A stretch of DNA of 64,000 nt from an uncultured Solirubrobacterales bacterium (GCA_937128795.1 CAKZMQ010000015.1:62001-126000); one strand, 5' to 3'; positions 41,500-51,682 are shown, counted from the stretch's first letter. The notes: a model not told the origin generated them from the letters alone. A program made the numbers and translations.

Positions 41500-41966
41500 C
41501 TCTTCGCGGCGAAGTGCCGTTGCAGCCGGTGATGGCGGTAGCGGAAGACTGCCCTGAAGATCGGTTTTAGCAGCGCGCCCGGGATCGGCAGGCGCGGCTC
41601 CCACGCGACGTGGTCGGTGACAGAACAGCCGGCTTCGGTGTTCACGACCACACGGTCGTGGTGCCAAAGGCGCTGCGTGAGCATCGTCGATCGCTCGTGA
41701 AACTCCGTGCCCGGTCCGATCGATTCGAGCACGAGATCGTCGTAGTCGATCGGGATCAATCCGAACAACAACAGCCAGCTGCGGCAGATTCGCTCGCCTG
41801 GAGTGACCGCAGCGAGTCCGGCCTCGCGCACCGCAGCGGGCGCGGTCATTTTCAGGAGCGGCCGAAACTCGTCGTTGATTCCCTCAAACGTCGTCATCCG
41901 TGCCCATGCTGCGTCGGCGCCGCACGGAAGCTCACTGGTCAGCTCGAATTCGGCGCGCCGATTCAC
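41496..41966 (-). CDS. SRPBCC-family protein
   Basis: About 156 residues from a GTG at 41966 (VNRRAEFELTSELPCGADAAWARM); the ORF-track start lies in the tRNA-Pro gene and is rejected. C-terminal RLPIPGALLKPIFRAVFRYRHHRLQRHF is the family's long helix with basic face. It is the convergent partner of the preceding SRPBCC gene. Confidence 0.78.
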   Translation of the reverse strand: MNRRAEFELTSELPCGADAAWARMTTFEGINDEFRPLLKMTAPAAVREAGLAAVTPGERICRSWLLLFGLIPIDYDDLVLESIGPGTEFHERSTMLTQRLWHHDRVVVNTEAGCSVTDHVAWEPRLPIPGALLKPIFRAVFRYRHHRLQRHFAAKS

Positions 41967-42025
41967 GCGACGGACACTACTGGCAACGCGGGCTCTGCTC
42001 GCGAGCGAATACCATGCCTGCCGAC

Positions 42026-42099
42026 CGGGGAGTGGCGCAGTCTGGTAGCGCACTCGGCTGGGGGCCGAGCGGTCGCAGGTTCAAATCCTGTCTCCCCGA
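42026..42099 (+). tRNA. tRNA-Pro (GGG)
   Basis: Acceptor CGGGGAG/CTCCCCG, D-arm with GCGCAGTCTGGTAGCGC, anticodon stem CTCGG/CCGAG with loop CTGGGGG (anticodon GGG), T-loop GTTCAAAT, discriminator A. Confidence 0.96.
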
Positions 42100-42100
42100 T

Positions 42101-43510
42101 TTGTCGTCCGCAACACCAGTCGAAGAGAGCGTCCAACGTGGCAAATTAGCCCGCGAGACGGTCCCGCGCACGTCCCACGCCGCCTACGAACCGCTCGACG
42201 ACCGCCGTGATCCGGTGGCGATCGTCTCCGCCGACGACGCGACGCGCGTGCCCGAACTCGTGCCGATTCGCTACGGCCGCATGCTCACCTCGTCATTCGC
42301 GTTCTACCGCGGAGCCGCAGGGTTGATGGCGCACGATCTCGCGCAGGCCGCCAACAGCGGACTCGATGCTCAGCTTTGTGGCGACGCGCACCTCTCTAAC
42401 TTTGGCCTCTTCGCGGCGCCCGACCGCCGCCTCGTCTTCGATGCCAACGATTTCGACGAGACGCTGCCAGGACCATTCGAATGGGATCTCAAGCGGCTGG
42501 TCGCGAGCCTCGCGATCGCCGCGCGCTCGGTCGGCGCCGACGATGCTCAGGCCGGCGAGATCGCCCAGGCGAGCGCGCAGGCCTATCGCCTGCGGTTACG
42601 CGAGTTGGCCGACATGGGCCACCTGCAGCTTTGGTACACGCGCATGGAGATCGACTCGGCGCGCGAGTTGCTCACGGCGCAAAACGAGAAGGCCACGCTC
42701 AAGCGCCTCGACAAGACTGTGGCAAAGGCGCAGACTCACGACAGTCTTCGCGAGTTCAACAAACTCACCGAGATCGTCGACGGTAGGCGCAGGATCATCG
42801 CCGATCCGCCACTGATCACCCCGATCGAAGATGTCGTCGCTGACTTCCACCACGGCACGGTCGACCCGGCGCAGATCCACATTCAGATGCAGGCATGGCT
42901 GGACGACTACGCCTCTCGTCTGGAGACCGACCGCCGCCATCTGCTTGAGCAATACGAGTTGGTACATATGGCCCGCAAGGTCGTGGGGGTCGGCAGCGTC
43001 GGCACACGCGTCTGGATCCTGTTGATGATTGGCAGGGACGAAACCGACCCGCTCTTCCTCCAGGTGAAAGAGGCCGGTCGGTCGGTGCTTGAGCCTTACT
43101 TGGGCAGGAGCGAGTTCGAGTTTCCCGGCCAGCGCGTGATCGCCGGGCAGCGCCTGATGCAGGCAGCGACCGACGTGTTGATCGGTTGGCTGAACGCAGT
43201 CGGCGCCGATGACGTACCACGCCACTTCTACGTGCGTCAGCTGAAGGACTGGAAGGGCTCGGCCAAGATCGAGACGATGAGTCCGCAGCTGCTGAAGATG
43301 TACGGAGAGCTCTGTGCGCGAGCGCTGGCTCGTGGCCACGCGCGCTCCGGCGACCGCTTCGCGATTTCGGCGTACCTCGGCAAGAGCGACAAGTTCGATG
43401 TCGCGATCTCGCAGTTCGCGATTCACTACGCCGAACAGAACGAGCGCGACTACGCGCGATTGATGCAGGCCGTCGACGACGGTTTGATCGAAGGCCGCAG
43501 CGGCCTGTAA
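42101..43510 (+). CDS. DUF2252 protein (kinase-like fold)
   Basis: About 469 residues. The only plausible start is TTG at 42101, two bases after the tRNA-Pro. The N-terminal VPIRYGRMLTSSFAFYRGAAGLMAHDLA and CGDAHLSNFGLF are the DUF2252 signature; the latter resembles the catalytic HxDxxxxN loop of aminoglycoside-phosphotransferase-like kinases, and DANDFDETLPGPFEWDLKRL resembles the following metal-binding motif. Substrate unknown. Confidence 0.87.
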   Translation: MSSATPVEESVQRGKLARETVPRTSHAAYEPLDDRRDPVAIVSADDATRVPELVPIRYGRMLTSSFAFYRGAAGLMAHDLAQAANSGLDAQLCGDAHLSNFGLFAAPDRRLVFDANDFDETLPGPFEWDLKRLVASLAIAARSVGADDAQAGEIAQASAQAYRLRLRELADMGHLQLWYTRMEIDSARELLTAQNEKATLKRLDKTVAKAQTHDSLREFNKLTEIVDGRRRIIADPPLITPIEDVVADFHHGTVDPAQIHIQMQAWLDDYASRLETDRRHLLEQYELVHMARKVVGVGSVGTRVWILLMIGRDETDPLFLQVKEAGRSVLEPYLGRSEFEFPGQRVIAGQRLMQAATDVLIGWLNAVGADDVPRHFYVRQLKDWKGSAKIETMSPQLLKMYGELCARALARGHARSGDRFAISAYLGKSDKFDVAISQFAIHYAEQNERDYARLMQAVDDGLIEGRSGL

Positions 43511-43545
43511 AAACGGCCAGCGCAAAACAATCGAAGGGGAGAGGC

Positions 43546-44523
43546 ATGCGCGCAGTAACGATTCACCACACGAAGGGGCCAGAGCACGTTCAGCTCGAAG
43601 AGGTCCCCGCGCCCGAGCAAAACGAGCACATGGCGATCATCGATGTTCGCGCCGCCGGGGTGTCGTTCCCTGATCTGTTGCTGACCAAGGGGGAGTACCA
43701 AGTCAAGCCCGAGACGCCGTTCACGCTGGGCTCCGAGGGTGCAGGTCGGATCGCCTTCGCGCCTGCAGGCAGCGGCTTCGACGTGGGCGACCGCGTGGCG
43801 TTCCTCACTCTCGGTGCCTACGCCGACCAAGCGGCCGCGCCGCCGCAGATGATCTTCCCCTTGCCCGATGAGGTCAGCTACGAAGCCGGAGCCGCCCTGA
43901 TCATCAACTACCACACGGCGCTGTTCGCGCTGCGCGATCGCGGTGAGCTGCAGGTCGGCGAGACCGTGCTCGTCCAAGGTGCGGCTGGTGGCGTCGGCAC
44001 CGCATCAATACAGGTCGCCAAGGCGCTCGGCGCGCGCGTGATCTCTGTCGTTTCGTCGGATGAGAAGGCTGAAGTGGCGCTGCAGGCCGGAACCGACGAA
44101 GTGGTGTTCGCGGGCGACGAGATGCGCGATCGCGTGAAGGCGTTGACAGACGGTAAGGGCGTCCAGGTGGTGCTCGACCCGGTCGGCGGAAAACGCTTCA
44201 CCGACGCGCTTCGCTGCCTGGCCGAGGGCGGTCGCCTGCTCGTGGTCGGATTCGCCGAGGGTTCGATCCCCGAGGTGAAGGTCAACCGTCTGCTGCTGCG
44301 CAACATCTCGGTGGTCGGCGTCGCCTGGGGCGCGTACGTTGCGACCCGCCCGGCTCTCACCAAAGAGATCGGCGAGACCGTGAACGCGATGGCCGTGAAC
44401 GGTGAAATCGAGCCGATCATCGGTGCGGTCTTCAATCTCGAGGACGCCGAAGCCGCGTTGACGTCGCTCGAGAACCGCACCGCAACCGGCAAGGTGGTGC
44501 TGCGGGTGTCCGCCGATGAGTAG
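43546..44523 (+). CDS. NADPH:quinone oxidoreductase (zinc-independent MDR)
   Basis: 325 residues; GGGGAG precedes the ATG. QOR-type MDR: no zinc-ligand cysteines, GAAGGVGTASIQVAKALGA as the NADPH-binding turn near residue 145, and HHTKGPEHVQLEEVPAP at the N-terminus. It reduces quinones or enones. Downstream peroxiredoxin (45-nt gap) suggests a redox-stress pair. Confidence 0.9.
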   Translation: MRAVTIHHTKGPEHVQLEEVPAPEQNEHMAIIDVRAAGVSFPDLLLTKGEYQVKPETPFTLGSEGAGRIAFAPAGSGFDVGDRVAFLTLGAYADQAAAPPQMIFPLPDEVSYEAGAALIINYHTALFALRDRGELQVGETVLVQGAAGGVGTASIQVAKALGARVISVVSSDEKAEVALQAGTDEVVFAGDEMRDRVKALTDGKGVQVVLDPVGGKRFTDALRCLAEGGRLLVVGFAEGSIPEVKVNRLLLRNISVVGVAWGAYVATRPALTKEIGETVNAMAVNGEIEPIIGAVFNLEDAEAALTSLENRTATGKVVLRVSADE

Positions 44524-44568
44524 CGTCTACCCAACCGATTTCTCGCTCGAACACGGAAAGCAGTTGTG

Positions 44569-45081
44569 ATGGCCGCAAAACTTCTCAGCAAGCCGCTCGC
44601 CGACGGCGAGAAAGCTCCGGACTTCACGCTGCCCGATCAGGACGGCAACCCAGTTCGCCTCTACGACCTGCTCCAGAGCGGCCCGGTGGTCGTCTACTTC
44701 TATCCGAAGGCCTTCACGACCGTCTGCACCGCCGAGGCCTGCTCGTTTCGCGACAACTTCGAGACCTTCGCCGACGCCGGTGCACAGATCGTTGGCATCA
44801 GTGCTGACGACGTAGAGACCCAGAAGAAGTTCCACACGCGTAATCGCTTGAGCTATCCAGTGCTCAGCGACGTCGACCGCGAGGCCTACGCCAAGTTCGG
44901 TCTGCGCAGCGGCGGCGGATTCAAATTCGGCTGGGCGCTAAACGACCGCGTGACTTTTGTGATCGATCAGGACGGCATCGTGCGGCACCACTCGACCGGC
45001 ATGTTCGAGGCCGAAGGCCACGTGGAAGAATCGCTGCGCACGGTCAAGGATTTGATCGCGCGTTCGCCGCTGGCCAAGTAG
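44569..45081 (+). CDS. Peroxiredoxin (BCP/PrxQ type)
   Basis: 170 residues from the ATG at 44569 with GGAAAG 8 nt upstream (GTG at 44566 overlaps). Thioredoxin fold with peroxidatic-Cys motif TTVCTAEACSFRDN: the first Cys is peroxidatic and the second, five residues on, is the usual resolving Cys of BCP enzymes. Reduces H2O2 and organic peroxides. Confidence 0.93.
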   Translation: MAAKLLSKPLADGEKAPDFTLPDQDGNPVRLYDLLQSGPVVVYFYPKAFTTVCTAEACSFRDNFETFADAGAQIVGISADDVETQKKFHTRNRLSYPVLSDVDREAYAKFGLRSGGGFKFGWALNDRVTFVIDQDGIVRHHSTGMFEAEGHVEESLRTVKDLIARSPLAK

Positions 45082-45150
45082 CTCGCCGGGGTCGGTCGTT
45101 TGCCCATTCAAGGCTTGACGCGAGCCGATTCAGCGTCAATACTTGAAGTC

Positions 45151-46203
45151 ATGCCGTCCTCCGCCAAACGGGTGCGCAAGGTCTATGTGGCCGGGCGACC
45201 ATTGCCACAACATGCCAATGCGACGCGCTGGCAGCACATCCGCGCGCTGCTCGGCTCGCGCAGGTACATCTGGCGCTTCGCGATCTTTGGCGGCATCGCC
45301 TTTTTGGCTGCAGCGGCGACGGGTCGCGCGGTACTAGCGGCAATAGCACTGGCGATCGCAGTCGCGTCCGTCGGCACGCTGTTGGTTCGCGAGGCCACGC
45401 GCCGCGCACACAAGGATTACTTCGCGGGATTCGCGCTGCACCACGGGCTCACGTACAGCGACCGCATGTCGCTCGCCGAGACGACACCGTTGCTTTCTGC
45501 GGGCGATCGCCGCCACTGCGAGCACTACATGGAGGGGCCGCTCGGCGTTGCCGACGCCGACAACGGCGGCACTATTGCCGGTCTGGCGCACTACGTCTAC
45601 GAAACGCGCGAGCAGCGCAACGACCGGCGCAACCGCGCGGTCCACGTCTTCACGCCTCACTGGTTCACGGTCTGCGTGGTCGATCTGCCTCGTGCGAAGG
45701 CGGCATTCCCGGGGGTTTTTCTCTCGCGACGCACCGGGCTGCTCAGCGGCGACGGCTGGCTGGATCGCCCGGGGTTGCAATCGGTCGAACTGGAGCGTGC
45801 GATGACGGATCAGAAGTACGAGCTATTCGCGCGATCCGGACACGATCGGGACCTGCTGCTCGAGTTGTTTCAACCGTCGTTTCAGTCGTGGATCGTCGGG
45901 CAAGATTTTCAGGTGTTGTTCGAGTACGACCAGGGCACTTTGGTCGTGTACGCGCCGCGGCGTCTTCGCAAGGGGGCAGAACTCGAGGCGATGTTGCACG
46001 CCACCGAACGCATCGCAACGCAGATCACCCGCACCGGCGAACCGCTGCACGCGGTTGCCGACAGCGTCGCGCCGCCGCTCGGAGTCGATCGCTTCCCGCC
46101 ACCGCCGCCGGCGACCAAACCGGTGATCGAGGCGGTACCAACACCACCGATCGATTCGCGCGCGGGTAGCGCTTCGGTACCGCCGCCCGGTGTTCAGCTT
46201 TGA
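45151..46203 (+). CDS. Membrane-anchored protein with large soluble domain
   Basis: 350 residues from the ATG at 45151. Two helices (about residues 45-60 and 62-85) precede a soluble domain resembling DUF3137-like proteins (YFAGFALHHGLTYSDRMSL ... HVFTPHWFTVCVVDLP). The C-terminal tail is proline-rich. Function unknown. Confidence 0.78.
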   Translation: MPSSAKRVRKVYVAGRPLPQHANATRWQHIRALLGSRRYIWRFAIFGGIAFLAAAATGRAVLAAIALAIAVASVGTLLVREATRRAHKDYFAGFALHHGLTYSDRMSLAETTPLLSAGDRRHCEHYMEGPLGVADADNGGTIAGLAHYVYETREQRNDRRNRAVHVFTPHWFTVCVVDLPRAKAAFPGVFLSRRTGLLSGDGWLDRPGLQSVELERAMTDQKYELFARSGHDRDLLLELFQPSFQSWIVGQDFQVLFEYDQGTLVVYAPRRLRKGAELEAMLHATERIATQITRTGEPLHAVADSVAPPLGVDRFPPPPPATKPVIEAVPTPPIDSRAGSASVPPPGVQL

Positions 46204-46217
46204 ACCGAGCGATGGTC

Positions 46218-46259
46218 GCCCACTAAGTTCCTCGCCCACTAAGTTGCCAGCCCACTAAG
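46218..46259. repeat. Three 16-nt-spaced GCCCACTAAG repeats
   Basis: GCCCACTAAG occurs at 46218-46227, 46234-46243 and 46250-46259, exactly 16 nt apart, ending 40 nt before the tRNA-Leu(CAG). Could be operator iterons or a small tandem duplication. Confidence 0.85.
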
Positions 46260-46299
46260 ATCACCGCCGCGCTGGTTGTACAGCGTGTTCGCACACCTC

Positions 46300-46383
46300 G
46301 CGGATGTGGCGGAATTGGTAGACGCGCGGCGTTCAGGTCGCCGTGGGGGCAACCCCGTGGAGGTTCGAGTCCTCTCATCCGCA
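46300..46383 (+). tRNA. tRNA-Leu (CAG)
   Basis: Acceptor GCGGATG/CATCCGC, anticodon loop TTCAGGT (anticodon CAG), long variable arm GTGGGGGCAACCCCGT, T-loop GTTCGAGT, discriminator A. First 26 nt identical to the tRNA-Leu(UAG) at 38468. Confidence 0.96.
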
Positions 46384-46474
46384 CTCGTCGCCGGGGGCGA
46401 CCAATTCGATTCCGACGGTAAATCCGCCGGAGGCGTGGTCAAGCGCGTCCATAACCGGTGCAAGTATCTGGTCG

Positions 46475-47779
46475 ATGGTCAACCGCGTCAAAGGCCTCTG
46501 GCCCAATCTCTCTCAGAGTCTCGGATTCATTCCGGGAGCCATCGCCCTGATGTTTGCCGTCCTTGGGATCGTGCTGGTCGAGGTCGATGGGAGCGTCAAT
46601 TTCGACGGGGTGGAGGTGCTCTTCAGAGGCGACGGTCCGGCTGCTCGCACAGTGCTTTCAGTTGTCGCTGGCTCATTGATCACCGTCGCCGGGCTGACGT
46701 TCTCGATCACGATGGTGGTGCTGCAGCTTGCCTCGACCCAGTTCAGTCCACGGATCCTTCGCACGTTCTTCGGCGACCGTGTGGTGCAGATCACGATCGG
46801 AACCTACGTGGGCACGTTCGTGTATTCGCTGCTTGTTCTGCGCGCGGTCGGTTCATACGGAGACGCCGATTTTGTTCCACGACTGAGCGTCACAATCGCG
46901 TCATTGCTCGGCATATTTGCCGTGGTGCTCTTGATCGTGTTCCTTCACCACGTCTCGCAGATGGTTCAGGTGTCGCAGGTCGTCGCGAACATCGCCAACG
47001 CGACGCTTGCGCGCATCGACATCATCTATCCCGAGCGTTACGGAACGACATCGGGGACCGACAGCAGCTCGGACCTGCGCGACCAGTGGCGATTGCAGGA
47101 GCCCGGTCGAGTGCTCGCGCCGCACGCCGGCTATGTGCAACGCATCGTCCTCGATGACCTCGTCAAGGGAGCCGCTCCCCACGCTGAAAGGATGGCGATT
47201 CTCGTTTGCCCGGGCGACTTCGTAACCGCCGAGGCGCCCGTTGCCGAGATCTGGCCCGTTGACGCCGCCGACGATTGCGAGCGCGCAATACTCGGCGTCA
47301 TGGTGATCGCCAGCGAACGTGACCTCCGGCAGGACATCGACTTCGGCGTGCGACAACTTGCCGACATCGCGATCAAGTCCATGTCGCCGGGCATCAACGA
47401 TCCCGCGACCGTCGTCCTATGCATCGGGTATCTGGGCGCGATTTTTGTTCGTCTAACCGAGAGGGCATCGGCGTCTCCTGTGCGCGAGTACCCCGATCAG
47501 GACCTGACGCTGATAGTTCGAGAGCGACAATTCGATGAGTACCTCGACGCGATGCTGCAGATCAACCGGTACGTCGCCGGCGACGCATGGGTGATCGCCG
47601 AGATGTTGAAGGCGCTGGACGAATGCAAGCTCGCGGCTCGTCGCTGCGGTGCCGATGAGCGAGCGCAATCGATTCGTTCAGTAGCGCTGTCGATCGCCGA
47701 GCAGGCCGAAAAAGAGGTCAAGAATGACCGGGATCTACAACTCGTCAGCGAACTGGGACGAACTGTTCGCGAGCTTTAG
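46475..47779 (+). CDS. DUF2254 membrane protein
   Basis: 434 residues from the ATG at 46475; the longer ORF runs through the tRNA. Four N-terminal membrane helices with the DUF2254 signature AGLTFSITMVVLQLASTQFSPRILRTFFGDR near residue 75, then a soluble domain with ISMSPGINDPATV-like IKSMSPGINDPATVV near residue 305. Function of the family is not known. Its end overlaps the convergent AAA ATPase by 35 nt. Confidence 0.88.
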   Translation: MVNRVKGLWPNLSQSLGFIPGAIALMFAVLGIVLVEVDGSVNFDGVEVLFRGDGPAARTVLSVVAGSLITVAGLTFSITMVVLQLASTQFSPRILRTFFGDRVVQITIGTYVGTFVYSLLVLRAVGSYGDADFVPRLSVTIASLLGIFAVVLLIVFLHHVSQMVQVSQVVANIANATLARIDIIYPERYGTTSGTDSSSDLRDQWRLQEPGRVLAPHAGYVQRIVLDDLVKGAAPHAERMAILVCPGDFVTAEAPVAEIWPVDAADDCERAILGVMVIASERDLRQDIDFGVRQLADIAIKSMSPGINDPATVVLCIGYLGAIFVRLTERASASPVREYPDQDLTLIVRERQFDEYLDAMLQINRYVAGDAWVIAEMLKALDECKLAARRCGADERAQSIRSVALSIAEQAEKEVKNDRDLQLVSELGRTVREL

Positions 47780-49301
47780 CGCGCAACCGCTCGATGTCGT
47801 CGCGGCGAGAGACCGACAATGGGATCACCGATTCGGCCACGCGTGCCACTGCAGCAGTGTCCGGCTGCACACGCGACTGGAGGGCGTCGAGCATTGTTGT
47901 AACGACCACGTGCTCGATCTCGGCACCGCTGAATCCCTCGGTGGCGGCTGACAACGCCGTCAGGTCGAACGCGTTCGGATCCTGGCGACGAAACGACAGG
48001 TGAATACGAAAGATCTCGGCTCGTTCTTCGGGGTCGGGAAGATCGACAAAGAACACCTCGTCGAAGCGGCCTTTGCGCAGTAGCTCCGGCGGCAGCTTGC
48101 TCAGGTCGTTCGCGGTCGCGACGACGAACACGCCGGCCTCCTTTTCTTGAAGCCAGGTCAAGAACGCGCCGAACAGTCGCTGGCTGAGGCCTCCGTCGGT
48201 GTCGCCACCGTCAGAGGGGCTCATCGCCTTCTCGATCTCATCGATCCAGAGCACGGCCGGCGACAGCGATTCGGCGATCGACACGGCCTGGCGAAAGTTC
48301 TTTTCTGACTCACCGACAAACTTGTCGTACAGACGGCCTGCATCGAGGCGCAGCAGCGGCAGCTGCCAACTGTTTGCGATCGTTTTCGCGGCCAGCGATT
48401 TACCGCACCCCTGCACGCCGACCAACAGCACTCCCTTCGGGGCGGGCAGATTGAAGGCACGCGCGTCGGCGCCGAAGGCCATGCGCTGGCGCTCGAGCCA
48501 CTTGCGCATGTTCGCGAAGCCGCCGATCTCCGCATCGATCGCCTTGGCCGGCATGTATTCGAGCAGCCCGCCCTGTTCCAGCATTCCCGCCTTCAGTTCG
48601 ACGAGGTGAGCGATGTCGTCGCGCGAAAGTCGCCCGTCCTTGACGGCGGCCTGCGCGATCGCGCGCCGTGCTTGGTTCAGGGTCAGGCCACGTAGCGCGC
48701 CGGTCAACTCAGGAAAATCAGTCGGCGTCACCTCCACACGCGCCCGTCCGCTGAGCATCAGCGACTCGATCACGGAATGGATCGCGCGTTCGTATTCGGC
48801 CGTGTCCGGAAGCTTGATGTCGAGTGTCGCGACCATCGGTTTGATCTCGCCGGGCAGCGAAACCTCTGCGTCGATCAACACGATCGTCGAAAGACAAGGT
48901 GGCTTCGAGAAACGTTCGAGCAGCTCCCGCAGCGTGCGTGAAATCGCCGGCTCGCTGAGATGGCGAGCAAAGTCCTTCAGCACGAAGATGGCGTTGCCGA
49001 CGTACGCGTCGATCGCCTTCAAGGCGGCCGCTGGCTTCTGGCTGTCGGCCACGTAGTTGCCGGAGCCATGAAAGGTCATGCCCTGGGCGATTGACCATTC
49101 GATCAACGTCAGGTCCAGGTCTTTCGCCGTCTGCGCGAGCAGAGTGTCGGCGCGTTCCTCGTCCTCAGTCTCGATCGAAATCCCGGCACTTCGCGAGAGC
49201 ACAAGCGTGCGCAGATCGCGCAGCGCGGAACTTTCCGCGCCATCAAAAACGTCCGCGGCCGCGATCGGTGGAGTGGTCGGATTTGCCATTGCTTCGCTCA
49301 T
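47745..49301 (-). CDS. AAA+ ATPase, Ycf46-like
   Basis: 518 residues from the ATG at 49301 ([12 protein letters not shown]). The N-terminal domain (10-250) matches the Ycf46 type seen in cyanobacteria and plastids ([18 protein letters not shown]). The AAA domain has Walker A GVQGCGKS near residue 305, Walker [11 protein letters not shown] near 363, sensor-1 ATAND, and the arginine-finger region LRKGRFDEV. Ycf46 proteins are linked to carbon/stress physiology, but their client is unknown. Confidence 0.87.
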   Translation of the reverse strand: MSEAMANPTTPPIAAADVFDGAESSALRDLRTLVLSRSAGISIETEDEERADTLLAQTAKDLDLTLIEWSIAQGMTFHGSGNYVADSQKPAAALKAIDAYVGNAIFVLKDFARHLSEPAISRTLRELLERFSKPPCLSTIVLIDAEVSLPGEIKPMVATLDIKLPDTAEYERAIHSVIESLMLSGRARVEVTPTDFPELTGALRGLTLNQARRAIAQAAVKDGRLSRDDIAHLVELKAGMLEQGGLLEYMPAKAIDAEIGGFANMRKWLERQRMAFGADARAFNLPAPKGVLLVGVQGCGKSLAAKTIANSWQLPLLRLDAGRLYDKFVGESEKNFRQAVSIAESLSPAVLWIDEIEKAMSPSDGGDTDGGLSQRLFGAFLTWLQEKEAGVFVVATANDLSKLPPELLRKGRFDEVFFVDLPDPEERAEIFRIHLSFRRQDPNAFDLTALSAATEGFSGAEIEHVVVTTMLDALQSRVQPDTAAVARVAESVIPLSVSRRDDIERLRAKAREQFVPVR

Positions 49302-49450
49302 GATCCCATCCTCAGGTCTCAACGTGTGGCTTCGGCGGCTGGCGAAGCGAGCTTTAACTGCGGATCGGCGTTTGTGGAGGTCGGCGCATTCGGTAAGAAT
49401 TACTCGCGAGGTTCTTCTAAATAGAAATCCTGAGCGAAAGGCAAGAGGCA

Positions 49451-49834
49451 ATGGCCACTGATTCATTCGTAAAGGGCGTCGATTTCGTCTATGCCCACAC
49501 TCGAGACATCAAAGAATCCGAGCGCTTCTACAGCGAGACTCTCGGACTCCCGGTCAGCGCGCGCTACGGAAAGCTGCCAGGAGTGGAGTTCGAGACCGGA
49601 ACCGTCACGATCGCGGTTATTGAGGCCGAGGCTTTCGGGCTTGAATTTCTGCCAAACAAGCAGGGAATAGCTCTGCGCGTGGACGACGTCGGCGAGACTC
49701 GCAAATTGCTCGAGGATGCGGGTGTGAATTTCATCGCCGACACGATCGATTCCGGGGTCTGCCACATGGCCTTCTTCACTGATCCGGACGGAAACCATTT
49801 GCTTCTACATCACCGCTACGCGCCGCGGGCCTGA
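49451..49834 (+). CDS. VOC-fold (glyoxalase/dioxygenase-like) protein
   Basis: 127 residues; AAGAGGCA precedes the ATG. Two beta-alpha-beta-beta-beta modules: DFVYAHTRDIKESERFYSETLGLPVSAR and a second with FFTDPDGNHLLLHHRY. Metal ligands are plausible (His 17, Glu, His). Substrate unknown; glyoxalase, resistance and epimerase roles are all found in this superfamily. Confidence 0.82.
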   Translation: MATDSFVKGVDFVYAHTRDIKESERFYSETLGLPVSARYGKLPGVEFETGTVTIAVIEAEAFGLEFLPNKQGIALRVDDVGETRKLLEDAGVNFIADTIDSGVCHMAFFTDPDGNHLLLHHRYAPRA

Positions 49835-49941
49835 ACTGGATCAGCAGCGCAACCGTCGCGCGGCACCCGAAAGCCGCGATCGCTGTACTGCCCAGTAGCT
49901 CCCGTGAGTCGTCGAACGGTCATGAATGAAACAATTGGCCG

Positions 49942-51636
49942 ATGGAGGACGGCCCCCCTCGGCACTCGGATTCGGTGAGCGCTGCTGCCCAGCAAGTGCC
50001 GTTTGACGAACCGGATTTTCGGACGGTCTTTGAAAAGTCCCCTGTACTGCTGAGCGTGCTCGACGCCGACCTGACCGTCGTTGCGTCGAGCAACGCGTAT
50101 CTCGAGGCGACCATGCGCAAGCCCAGCGATCTATATGGGTTTAACGTCTTCGATGCGTTTCCCGACGATCCCGACGACTCGGATTCAACGGCCACGGCCG
50201 ACCTGCGGCGGTCGATCGAGAACGCGATACGCACGCGCAGACCCGATTGGATGGCGGTTCAGCGCTATCCGATTGCTCGGCCGCCAGAGGAAGGCGGCGG
50301 TTTCGAGGTTCGTTACTGGAGCCCGGTCAATGCTCCGATATACGACGACGACGGGAAGCTTTTGTACGTCGTCCAGATCGCTCAGGACATCACCGCATAC
50401 GTCGAGAAGACCGAGGTCGACATCGATGGTGTGACTGCCTATGCGACCGGCAACTCGATCATCGAATCCGAACTACTCGGTCGCACGCGCGACCTGCTCG
50501 ACGAGAATCGAATCCTGACCAACGCTCAGGAGGCGAAGAATGAGTTTCTCTCGAGGATGAGCCACGAGCTGCGGACGCCGCTCACCGCAATTTCTGGCTT
50601 CGCGGAGCTGCTCAGCGTCTCCGGTCTTGATGAGGAACGAACCGAGTGGTCGAGGACGATCCTCAAAGCCAGTCGCCATCTCGCGCAACTCGTGAACGAG
50701 ATTCTGGACATCTCCCGGATCGAATCGGGTGACATTTCGCTGTCGATCGAGCCCGTTTCGGTCGCGGCTGCGCTTGAGGATGCGGTCGAGCTGATGCGCC
50801 CAATGGCCGTGCGCCGCGGAATCGACTTGAGCGTGGACGGCGACCTCATGCATCTGTATGTGATGGCCGACAGCCAGCGGCTCAAGCAGGTCGTCATCAA
50901 CTTGCTCTCAAACTCCATCAAGTACAACCGCCCTGATGGCGTGGTTTCGGTCGAAGTGGGCGGCAGCGCTTCGCGCGTCACGCTTGCGATCAATGACACG
51001 GGAAACGGTCTCAGAGCCGACGAATTGAGGAAGCTTTTCACGCCGTTTGAGCGGCTGAGTGCAGCCGAAAACGGGGTTGAAGGCACCGGCCTTGGACTTG
51101 CGCTGTCGAAGAACCTCGTCGAGGCGATGCGCGGCTCGCTCACGGTGGACAGCATCGTCGGAGTGGGCTCGACATTCAGGATCGAGTTACGGCGCGTTGA
51201 GCCGGCCGTGGCGGTCAACGATGCACCCGACGATCAGTTGCTCGCCACGCGAGCGTACTCGCGCCCATCGAAACTGATCTATATCGAGGACACCGTCGCC
51301 AACGCCAACCTCGTCGAGCAGATTCTCGTTCGACGCCCGAGCGTTCGCGTGTTGCCGGCGATGCTCGGTCGACTCGGGTTCGAGCTCGCAACTGAACACC
51401 AGCCGGACATGATCCTTCTCGACCTGCACCTTCCAGACATGAACGGGGCGGACGTCCTCGCGCTACTCAAGTCCGATCCACAGACACGAAACGTCCCGGT
51501 CGTGATCCTCAGCGCAGATGCCACCGGGCGTCAGTACGACGAAGTCATGAACGCCGGAGCGCGAGAGTTTCTGACCAAGCCGATTCGAGTGAACGAATTG
51601 CTGGCGACTGTCGACCGCTATTTGGACGACGAATAG
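49942..51636 (+). CDS. PAS hybrid histidine kinase with C-terminal receiver
   Basis: 564 residues, no transmembrane segment, so a soluble sensor. PAS domain (about 20-155), coiled-coil linker, HisKA with phosphoacceptor SHELRTPLTAISGF near residue 203, HATPase with NLLSNSIKYN, DTGNGL and GTGLGLALSKN, and a C-terminal receiver (about 435-560) with LLDLHLPDMNG (Asp) and the Lys of TKPIRVNE. No output domain, and no separate regulator gene nearby, so the phosphorelay partner is elsewhere. Confidence 0.92.
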   Translation: MEDGPPRHSDSVSAAAQQVPFDEPDFRTVFEKSPVLLSVLDADLTVVASSNAYLEATMRKPSDLYGFNVFDAFPDDPDDSDSTATADLRRSIENAIRTRRPDWMAVQRYPIARPPEEGGGFEVRYWSPVNAPIYDDDGKLLYVVQIAQDITAYVEKTEVDIDGVTAYATGNSIIESELLGRTRDLLDENRILTNAQEAKNEFLSRMSHELRTPLTAISGFAELLSVSGLDEERTEWSRTILKASRHLAQLVNEILDISRIESGDISLSIEPVSVAAALEDAVELMRPMAVRRGIDLSVDGDLMHLYVMADSQRLKQVVINLLSNSIKYNRPDGVVSVEVGGSASRVTLAINDTGNGLRADELRKLFTPFERLSAAENGVEGTGLGLALSKNLVEAMRGSLTVDSIVGVGSTFRIELRRVEPAVAVNDAPDDQLLATRAYSRPSKLIYIEDTVANANLVEQILVRRPSVRVLPAMLGRLGFELATEHQPDMILLDLHLPDMNGADVLALLKSDPQTRNVPVVILSADATGRQYDEVMNAGAREFLTKPIRVNELLATVDRYLDDE

Positions 51637-51682
51637 GCTTCGGCAACGGCGGGCCGACCGGTACGCTGGCGAGGATCCACCG

